Origin: Muraenolepis orangiensis
Lineage: Eukaryota > Chordata > Actinopteri > Gadiformes > Muraenolepididae
Length of the DNA: 64,000 nt
Reading direction: 5' to 3'
Assembly: GCA_027704905.1 (NCBI GenBank)
Contig: CM051015.1
Coordinates: 15,565,692-15,629,691, forward strand
The stretch's first letter is position 1, and the number at the start of each line of letters is the position of its first letter. Below, piece by piece: positions 29,664-39,409 of this stretch. The notes under the pieces are model-generated. The model saw only the letters and a program-made list of their open reading frames with translations, was not told the DNA's origin and searched no databases. The position numbers and the translations under genes are program-made.

Positions 29664-30503
29664 ATGTTGCAGACGCTCAATGACATGAGAGTCACAATGG
29701 ACCTAGCCCCTATGGACCCCGGCAACCTCGACCTGGTGGAGCAACTGACGCTGGAGCTGAGGGAGGACCGGTTAGCCGGCCTGGGCCCCGGCGATCTCGA
29801 ACGTGTGATGCACGTGATCGATTCCCTAAGGGGCCGTGACGGATCACGGGTTCAAGAGCTGTGGGAGCAGGAGGAGGAATGGAAGGACCTGTTAGCCATG
29901 ATGGCCCCCGGCGTCGTCCGCGACCAGTGGGAGCTCGAGATTGATTCCCATCACGGACGGTTGGGTCAAGGGCTGCAGGCCATGATGGACCAGCTTAGGG
30001 ACCTGGCAACCACCGTTGCTTCCCTCATCAGAGGGGCCCCTGGCGCCACTCTGTCCCTGTCTGCCGACGTCGCGCCGTTCCCGCCTGACGTCGTCGCGCT
30101 GCTCCCGCCTGCCGACGTTGCGCTGTCCCCGTCTGACAGCGCCGCTCCTCCCCCGCCTGCCAGCGCCGCGCTGCCCGACGCAGCGCTGCCCGACGCTGCG
30201 CTGCCCGACGCTGCGCTGCCCGACGCTGCGCTGCCCGACGCTGCGCTGCCAGACGTTGCGCTTCCCCGTCTGCCGACGCTACCGACGTCGAGGGCTTGGG
30301 TCGCCGCCACTTCGTTCCCTTCGCCGTGGGAGATGGACATTTCGAGGGGAACGGTGGTTTTTGTTTTGTTGTTGTTTTGGGGATGTCAGGAGCCGTCCCC
30401 GGAGAGGTCCAGAGAGATCCAGAGAGGTCCAAAACGGACCTCAGAGGGGAGGTCCAGAGCAGATCTCAGAGCAGACCTCAGAGGAGACTCTCAGAGGGGT
30501 TGA
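29664..30503 (+). pseudogene. Gag-like reading frame downstream of the LTR
   Basis: A 279-codon open frame follows the LTR. It is acidic and helical at first (about residues 1-130), then has a low-complexity Ala/Pro/Asp part with five to six copies of the pentapeptide AALPD (30170-30250). I see no zinc knuckle or protease motif. Its position after an LTR suggests a gag-type product of a non-autonomous element. The last part, rich in GAGGTCCAGAG repeats, is probably not coding. Confidence 0.45.
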
Positions 30504-32408
30504 TCCGGTTTCTTCTCTCTGTTATTATCTGCCCTATTTTAGAAAATATCCTTTCTGAGGGGACTGATGTGGCTACAATGCACAGTCGCCGTGCCATGAC
30601 CTTCACAAGTCGTGGGTACACTGAAGGCTTGGACTCCCACCAGCTCAGCGGGTCTGCGGTTCTTGGGATAAGAGGCTCCTCCAGATAGGACCTTACTTCC
30701 AGCATAGCATCTGCTGAGGGATTCCTTCTTGCAATGTCTTCTGTTGCTCTTGCATCAAAGAGCCTCCAAACAGCAGACATTTGTGGCTCCACTTCTGGTG
30801 CCCTTGCTCCCTCTTCTCCCTCTTGGCCTCCTGGTGGTTGAGCTGGCTGGCTGCTGAGGTCGCATCGAGCTGCTGCTGCTGCTGTTACTCTCTGAAGAGC
30901 CTCATCAACAGCGCAGTTATCATTAAAGGCCAGCCATTTGAACCTTGGATCGAGTACAGTAGATTCTGAGAGGACAGTGTTATATTCCATTCTGTGGAAC
31001 TTTCTGTCCATCGACGTTGAGAGAGCAGTCACCAACTCTGTCACTTTCCTCTTGGTCACTTGTGTCTGGTTGTAGGCTATGATTTTCTGCAGACCCCTGC
31101 AGAGGAGTAGCATTTTGGAGGATGTCACATAGCTGAAAAAAGAGAAAACAGTAACTCAGAAAATGATGCTTTGTTTTATTATGTGGTATATGGACGAAGT
31201 TTATTCTTGTTTAATATTACTGACATTCACATCTAAAATGTTCCTTAATATGTTATTATATATTATATATATATATATATATTTTCACTTTTCACATGTC
31301 ACTTTTTCAGTTATTTATTAATATTTTATTACTGCCAATTTGCACTATACGTATTGTTGTGTATTGTATATACCTACGTATTACTGTAATAATACTGTAA
31401 ATTGTGCAATTCTTCTTCATCGATCAATACATTTTGATTTCATTTAGAGTTATTTTAATTATATTTTTGTTTATACTAGTTTTATTTAGTTAGTTGTTAG
31501 TTGTTTTTAGTTTTTTAGCTTAGGTATTAGTATTTTTGTGTGTGCATTTATTCCCCCTGTGTCAACTGTTACACCTTAATTTCCCTCGGGATTAATCTAG
31601 TTAATCTGAATCTGAATATAATAATAAATAATATAATAACAACTGTCAAATGTACCTCTCTGAGCTGATTTCCACAGTGACCTGCTCAAAGGGTTCCAAA
31701 ACAGTGCAGGAACATTCTTCTTGATCCAGAGCATCAATATATGCATTGATAAGGGCCAGGGTGGAGATGATTGCATCCTTTGACTCCAGAACCCGTTTCA
31801 GCATGTACAATGTAGAATTCCACCTTGTGGCACAGTCTTGCTTGAGCCTCAGCTCAGGCATATCCATTTGGCGCTGAGTAGACTTCAACTTCTCTGTTCT
31901 CTGTTGTGCTCTTATGGAAGAATTCTACCATTCCCTTCACTTTGTCAAGAGTGGTCTTCATGACCTTCAGGGCATCTCTTACCATCAGGTGGATGGTATG
32001 CACGAGACATGGGTGGTGGGTCCATTTCAAGAGTTTAATGGCTTTGGTTATGTTAGCTGCATTGTCACTAACACAGCAAGTCACTTTATTTTCAATGTCC
32101 CACTATTTTGTCACTCTTAGCAGTTCCTCTGCCAAGTTTTCTGAAGTGTGTCTGTCGCTAAACTCAAAACAGTCCAGAAGACAGGCCACCATTATATAAT
32201 TTTCTATAAAGTGACATGTAAAGTGACATGAAAGAGGTGGTGGTTCTTGATGGCAAACTGCAGTAGCTTCCTTAACCCTGGCCTGCAGTGAAGCACGTTC
32301 TCTATCATACAGTCTCAGAATGATTTTATGAGAGAGTGTTTTCCTGCTTGGAGGAACATACATTGGATTGAGAGCCTGTGTGAAGCTTCGGAATCCCTTG
32401 TCCTCCAC
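30478..32408 (-). pseudogene. hAT transposase (ZBED1-like) pseudogene
   Basis: Minus-strand fragments in order: 32408-32103 (ALNPMYVPPSRKTLS); 32084-31854 (CCVSDNAANITKAIK, HPCLVHTIHL); 31888-31646 (RLKQDCATRWNSTLYMLKRV); 31128-30478, ending in the hAT dimerisation domain (ARRLCIVATSVPSERIFSK). The BED finger is not found. A stop lies between the first two pieces and a frameshift near 31885, so it is broken. The 31140-31646 gap has GTACAT at one edge and a pyrimidine-AG at the other and could once have been an intron. It also holds a LINE tail. Confidence 0.8.
31250..31620 (+). mobile_element. LINE 3' tail (CCTCGGGATTAATCT type)
   Basis: Matches, in reverse, 41775-42115 (ATCCCGAGGGAAATTAAGG). 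AT-rich, ending in GAATCTGAATA. Confidence 0.6.
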
Positions 32409-32439
32409 AATGGAAAATGGTTGGAAATGGGTTAGGGTT

Positions 32440-32575
32440 ATAGTCTATGAAATAATTGAAACGGTTTAATTCAGTATATTAAATAATTAAAACAATGTAT
32501 TACAGCCTATTAAATAAACAAAAATGTTTATTACAGCCTATTTAATACATACAACAGTTTATTACAGCCTACTAA
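32440..32575. repeat. AT-rich minisatellite, segment 3
   Basis: CAGTTTATTACAGCCTACTA units as at 18010-18345 and 22190-22272. Confidence 0.85.
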
Positions 32576-32859
32576 ACACGGTGTCACGGTCCTTTATGTG
32601 TGTCTGTTTATGGCACCAATGTGAGTTTGAAATGCGACTTCACTCATCCTTCATTGTTAAAAAGTGTTGCGTTCAGATTGTAATTAAATGAGGAATGTGT
32701 GCATCGCTTCTTGCGCCCACCAACTGTTTCACTGAATGGCAGAACAAATCCGATTAGATGGAGAATGACTGCTGTACCCGGACACTTCAGAGTAGCTTAA
32801 ACTCTTCGCTGAACACTTCGTGTTATGGTGTAAAATACACCATAAACAAACGAGTTATT

Positions 32860-33049
32860 ATTGAATGTTCAAGACCACGCATGCGCGGTAACGAGAATCC
32901 GCCCCCTACCTGAGGGGAGCGCACCTGGATCTAGGAGACGGAAGCTTCCTCCGCGATTCTTTAACTTTGAGAGACTCTGGGATTCAAACCAACAAGTTAA
33001 ACTGCACTGTTCGACCTGCACGGAGGACTTTTATATGTGGCGTCCAATG
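32860..33049 (+). promoter_or_regulatory. galnt3: Candidate galnt3 promoter and 5' non-coding exon
   Basis: A non-repetitive, GC-richer island in transposon-rich DNA. It has an NRF1-like ACGCATGCGCGG at about 32878. A donor-like GTACGT follows at 33050, and the next galnt3 exon starts at about 35385. Placement as the galnt3 5' UTR exon is inference; no start site is visible. 32580-32860 shows nothing recognisable. Confidence 0.35.
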
Positions 33050-33294
33050 GTACGTTGTGTTAATATAATTCACTCAAGATCACTTTATTTGATTCATATT
33101 CAAATGACTTTCGTGTAGACTAGATCTTCAGTCTGTTCTCCATCCGAGTGTGTTCATATATCTTCATATAAGAACATATCTCAACATATTAGAACTTATC
33201 TCTACATATTAGAACATATCTCTACATATTAGAACATATCTCTTCATATTCGAACATAACTCTTCATATAAGAACATATTAGAACATATCTCGA

Positions 33295-33655
33295 CATAGA
33301 CATTACTGCATTTTTACTGTACTTACCGTATATAAATCTTCAACTGTTGATATACCTGCATATCTCTGCTCAGTACCTGTATATACATGTACAGTATATA
33401 TATTTACCTTGTTGATATAACTGCATACCCCTGCTCACTACCTGTTCGTATTTGTATACTTACCTGTGTATATATATATATACCTATAATTCTGCACATG
33501 TTAGTGCAGTTTTTACATTTAAAAACGGTACTACTGTATTATATATTACTATGTGCTTCATTGCAACATTTGCTCTCTGGTTAGATGCCACATATTTTTT
33601 TCTGTACTGTATTTGTGCTCTGCAATGACAATTAATTTGATCTAATCTAATCTAA
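33295..33655 (+). mobile_element. LINE/SINE (AATCT)n tail copy
   Basis: Same tail block as 4370-4828. Preceded at 33165-33290 by short AGAACATATCTCTACATATT repeats. Confidence 0.65.
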
Positions 33656-33659
33656 TTAC

Positions 33660-34900
33660 AACATTAGATTACAGTCATTTAGCAGACGCTTTTATCCAAA
33701 GCGATTTACAATAGTGTGTTTCAACAAAGGAAGGAAAGAGAACAACTTAGTAGTCAAAAGTGCATTTAATTTCTAACAAGTCTCCAAGAACTGGGGGAGT
33801 TTGTTCCACCAAATTGGGGCCAGGACGGAGAAGAGCTGTGACCGCGTAGATCGGCCACAAGGGCCCCTAAGTGAGGGGGCAAGCAGACAGCCCAAAGAAG
33901 CAGAGCGAAGTGGACGGGTTGCGATGTAGGGCTTGACCATTGCCTGGAGGTAGGATGGAGCAGTTCCTTTTACTGCCTTGTAGGCTAGCACCAAGATCTT
34001 GACCTGGATGCAAGCAGCTACAGGTAGCCAGTGTAGAGACCGAAGGAGGGTAGATGTGTGGGAGAACTTTGGCTGGTTGAACACCAGGCAAGCTGCAGCT
34101 TTCTGAACAAGCTCCAGGAGCCTGATGGCAAATGCGACGCCAGCAAGGAGGGAGTTGCAGTAGCCCAGCCGGGAGATGACAAGAGCCTAGATGAGCACCT
34201 GCACAGCCTTTTCAGTAAGAAAAGGCCTAATCCTCTTTATGTTGTAGAGGAGGAATCTGCAGGAGCGTGCCACTGATGCAATGTTTGCCGAGAACGACAG
34301 TTCACAGTCACACCCAGATACCTTGCGGTCCGAGTAGGTGTCACCACAGCATCATGAATGGTGACAGCCAGGTCTCGGTGCGGACAGCCCTTTTCCGGGA
34401 AGAACACTAGCTCAGTCTTGTCCAGGTTGAGCTTTAGGTGGTGCATCGACATCCACTTTGAGATGTCTGCTAAGCATGTGCAATGCGTGTTTCCACTTGT
34501 GTGTCCGAGGGGGGAAACAACAAGACCAGTTGGGTGTCGTCAGCCTAGCAGTGGTAGAATAAGTCATGGGAGTGGATAACAGGGCCAAGGGACGTTGTGT
34601 AGAGGGAGAAGAGAAGAGGACCCAGGACCAATCCTTGTGGAACCCCAGTAGTCAGTCTACGTGGTTCTGACACAGACCCTCCCAGTGCCACCTGGTAGGA
34701 GCGACCCGTCAGGTAGGTTGCAAACAAAGAGAGAGCAGAGCCCGACATGGGTGGTTGATGCGAGCATCAGCCGAGGGGTCAGGGAAGGAGGATTGGATAT
34801 CGTTGACCTTGTCAAAGAAGTTGCAAAATCGTCCGGGAGCAGGGAGGAGCTGGGGGGAGGGGGTGCGGGATGGAGGATGGAGGAAAAAGTGTTTTAGGGT
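33660..34900 (-). mobile_element. L2/Maui-like LINE, 5'-truncated, minus strand
   Basis: Minus-strand RT pieces: 34545-34748 (TGVPQGLVLGPLLFSLYTTS), 34237-34452 (HHLKLNLDKTELVFFPEKG, ARYLGVTV), 33773-34084 (HTSTLLRSLHWLPVAACIQV). The 3' end at 33660-33780 carries the CTTTTATCCAAAGCGATTTA tail that occurs alone elsewhere in the window. Frameshifts are present. Confidence 0.8.
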
Positions 34901-35103
34901 TAGATGCTGCGCTTTGAATTTTGGACCAGTAAAATGCAGAACATATTTCTTCATATTAGATTAAATTGTGTGTTGTTGTGTGTTGAGTGTGTTCATATGT
35001 TTTCATATCACATATAACATGTTGCATATAAGATATAACATATAACTGAACAAAATAAGTGTGTGTTTATAAGGGTCAACTATATATCTTGGGACTTTTG
35101 GTG

Positions 35104-35372
35104 TGGCGGAGGTATGCTCTCTGCTGAGGGCCCTCTAGTTGGAGGTATGCTCTCTACTGAGGGCCCTCTAGTTGGAGGTATGCTCTCTACTGAGGGCCCT
35201 CTAGTTGGAGGTATGCTCTCTACTGAGGGCCCTCTAGTTGGAGGTATGCTCTCTACTTAGGGCCCTCTAGTTGGAGGCATGTTCTCTACTGAGGGCCCTT
35301 TAGTTGGAGGTATGTTCTCTACTCAGGGCCCTCTTGTCTGAGGTATGTTCTCTACTGAGGGCCCTCTTGTTC
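35104..35372. repeat. ~33-bp minisatellite just upstream of the first galnt3 coding exon
   Basis: About eight copies of a unit with GTATGCTCTCTACTGAGGGC. The last copy runs into the acceptor tract CCTCTGTTTCAG. Confidence 0.9.
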
Positions 35373-35431
35373 CCTCTGTTTCAGTTTCAGGTGAAATTCA
35401 GTCTGGACTCCCCCCGCCGCTCCTCTTCATC

Positions 35432-37211
35432 ATGTCTCGGCTCGGCAGAGCGCTCCTCTTCCTCATATCTCCCCTTCGCCGAGCGTTCCACCGCCGCCTC
35501 CACCCGCTCCAGCTGATGGTGGCGGCGCTGGTCTTGCTGACCTTGGTGTTTCTGATACAGCGGGAGGTTGGCGATCCTGGTCTGGTCGAGGAGCCGTGGC
35601 TGAAGGACCCGGTGGTGAGGCGGGACTCTGTTCTGGGTAAGGTGATGGGGGCCGTGAATGACCTCATGCCCGGCATGCAGATCAGGGCCCCGGTCCGGCT
35701 GCCGGGCCCCACGGGGGGCCCGTGCCCCCCCGGCAGCTATACCGCTGCCGAGCTTCGTCCGGCGCTGCGGCGGCCAGACCAGGACCCCCTTGCCCCGGGG
35801 GCCTCGGGCCGGGCCTTCCTCACAGACTCCCTGACCCCGGAGGAGCAGAAAGAGAAGGAGCGCGGGGAGGAGAGACACTGCTTCAACCTCTACGCCAGCG
35901 ACCGCATCTCCCTGAGCAGGGACCTGGGGCCCGACACCAGACCCCCAGAGTAAGAGCTCTATTACTGCAGCACTGACACCATAGTAATATATATATTACT
36001 GCAGTACTGACACCAGAGTAAGAGCTCTATTACTGCAGTACTGACACCAGAGTAAAAGCTCTATTACTGCACTACTGACACCAGAGTAAGAGCTCTATTA
36101 CTGCAGTACTGACACCAGAGTAAGATCTCTATTACTGCAGTACTGACACAGAGTAAAAGCTATATTACTGCAGTACTGACACCAGATTAAGAGCTATATT
36201 ACCTCATTACTGACACCAGAGTAAGAGCTCTACTACTGCAGTACTGGCACCAGAGTAAAACCTATATTCTTAGCTGGGTGAGATGGATAGCCTAGTAGTT
36301 TGATTTCCACCCCAAAATTTCTGGATTTAAACCCCAATGTCTGTTTACTTCAACGAGCCATGTGTTCTCAGATGAAGCATGTTAACGTGTGTTCCTCAGA
36401 TGAAGCATGTTAACGCGTGTTCCTCAGATGAAGCATGTTAACGCGTGTTCCTCAGATGAAGCATGTTAACGCGTGTTCCTCAGATGAAGCATGTTAACGC
36501 GTGTTCCTCAGATGAAGCATGTTAACGTGTGTTCCTCAGATGAAGCATGTTAACGTGTGTTCCTCAGATGAAGCATGTTAACGTGTGTTCCTCAGATGAA
36601 GCATGTTAACGCGTGTTCCTCAGATGAAGCATGTTAACGTGTGTTCCTCAGATGAAGCATGTTAACGCGTGTTCCTCAGATGAAGCATGTTAACGTGTGT
36701 TCCTCAGGTGAAGCATGTTAACGTGTGTTCCTCAGATAAAGCATGTTCAAGTACAATGGAATGTTAACTCCCCATTCCCTCCCGCAGTATTACATTCTAA
36801 AACACAATACTATAAACATACTATACACAATAGAAAATTAACTTAAAATGAACAATAAAGTGACTGATGGATGATATGTGATATGTACATGTGTGGAATT
36901 GTGCAAAAAGCATTTTAAAGTGACAGTAGTGCAGCAGCATCATACATACAGTGCATTACAGTGTAGAACAGTGCAGAACTGTTAACGTGTGTTCCTCAGA
37001 TGAAGCATGTTAACGTGTGTTCCTCAGGTGCATGGAGCAGGTGTTCAGGCGCTGCCCGCCCCTTCCCTCCACAAGTGTGATCATAGTGTTCCACAATGAG
37101 GCCTGGAGCACTCTGCTGAGGACTGTCTACAGCGTCCTCCACACCGCCCCAGCCCTGCTCCTCAAGGAGGTCATCCTGGTGGACGACGCCAGCCTGGACG
37201 GTAATCACCAC

Positions 37212-37265
<54 letters not shown>

Positions 37266-39248
37266 TCTCTCTCTCTCTCAGTGCACTAACACTATCTTTT
37301 CTATTTGATCAGATTGCAGAATCAGTCTTGGTCTTATCAATAGTCTCCTAATATGTAATGTATGATGTGTGACGTCTCTGCTGGTGGTCCTGTGTCCTTT
37401 CATATGCAACGTATGTTGTGTAACGTTTGTTGTGTAACATATGTTGTGTAACGTATGTAACGTATGTTGTGTAATGTATGTAACCTATGTTGTATAATGT
37501 GTGTTGTGTAACGTATGTAACGTATGTTGTGTAACGTATGTTTTGTAACGTATGTAATGTATGTTGTGTAATGTATCTTGTGTAACGTATGTAACATATG
37601 TTGTGTACGGTATGTTGTGTAACGTATGTTATGTAACGTATTTTTTGTAACGTATGCAACGTATGTTGTGTAACGTTTGTTGTGTAACGTGTGTAACGTA
37701 TGTGGTGTAACGTGTGTGGTGTAACATATGTTGTGTAACGTATGTAACGTATGTGGTGTAACATATCTGCTGGTCCCTCCAGACGAGCTGAAGGCGCGTC
37801 TGGACCAATTTGTGCTGCAGCTCCCCCTAGTCCGTGTGGTCCGCCAGCGCCAGAGGAAGGGACTCATCACAGCTCGTCTGCTGGGAGCCTCGGTGGCCAC
37901 TGGGGATACCCTCACCTTCCTGGACGCCCACTGTCAGTACTGAGATGATAGAGGTCTTACTCTGGTGTCAGTACTGAGGTTATAGAGCTCTTACTCTGGG
38001 GGTCTGGTGTCATTACTGAGATAATAGAGCTCTAACTCTGGTGTCAGTACTGAGGTATTAGAGATCTTACTCTAGTGTCACGCTACCACCGTCAATACTA
38101 ATCGTAGTCATCTTCTCAACAGGTGAGTGCTTCAGCGGCTGGCTAGAGCCGCTGCTAGCCAGGATAGCAGAGAACCACACGGCGGTAGTGAGTCCTGACA
38201 TCACCACCATAGACCTCAACACCTTTGAGTTCACGAAGCCGTCGCCGTATGGCCAGAACCACAACCGGGGGATCTTTGACTGGGGATTGTCTTTCGGCTG
38301 GGAGAGCCTCCCAAACCATGAGAGGTTGAGGAGGAAGGATGAGACCTACCCCATCAAGTAAGAATCTAAGAGGTTAGACATACCCCATCAAGTAAGCCTC
38401 TTAGAGGTTAGACCTACCCCATCAAGTAAGCCTCTTAGAGGTTAGACCTACCCCATCAAATAAGACTCTTAGAGGTTAGACCTACCCCATCAAGTAAGAC
38501 TCTTAGAGGTTAGACCTACTCCATCAAATAAGACTGTTAGAGGTTAGACCTACCCCATCAAGTAAGAGTCTTAAAGGTTAGACCTACCCCATCCAGTAAG
38601 ACTCTTAGAGGTTAGACCTACCCCATCAAGTAAGACTCTTAGAAGTTAGACCTACCCCATCAAGTAAGACTCTTAGAGGTTAGACCTACCCCATCAAGTA
38701 AGAGTCTTAAAGGTTAGACCTACCCCATCCTGTAGGACTTTTAGAGGTTAGACCTACCCCATCAAGTAAGACTCTTAGAGGTTAGACCTACCCCATCCTG
38801 TAGGACTTTTAGAGGTTAGACATACCCCATCAAGTAAGACTCTTACTCTCACAGTTGCTTAATGCTAAATGCATAATACTACAGAATAGTAGCTGAATAG
38901 AACCTGTTCAAGAGTAGTACTATAAAGTCATTACAGAATATTCTATTGTTAGGGTGAATTATTCCTTCAAGTTCATTGCTTCTCGAAAGTTGCCGACCTG
39001 CTGTCCTGAAACCAAAGTGTTCAAAGTAGGTGACGTGTTCAAGTACTTGTCACACACACAATTTTAAAGATATGAATAAAACAAATAGTCAGACATATAT
39101 CTTGTGAAATTCTTCTTTCAGGACACCGACGTTTGCTGGAGGACTTTTTTCAATCTCCAAAGAATATTTCTACCACATTGGGAGCTACGACGAGGAGATG
39201 GAAATCTGGGGTGGGGAGAACATTGAGATGTCTTTTAGGGTAGGAAAT

Positions 39249-39296
<48 letters not shown>

Positions 39297-39354
39297 TTGT
39301 AACGGTGTGTGTGTGAGATTGTAACGGTGTGTGTGATTGTTAATAACCCCCCCC

Positions 39355-39409
<55 letters not shown>

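Noticed and set aside
30478..32408. Domesticated ZBED-like host gene
   Set aside because: An in-frame stop and a frameshift break the transposase and the BED finger is missing.
32861..33118. 85-codon frame in the proposed galnt3 5' exon
   Set aside because: No homology and a TTG start; kept only as a possible non-coding exon.
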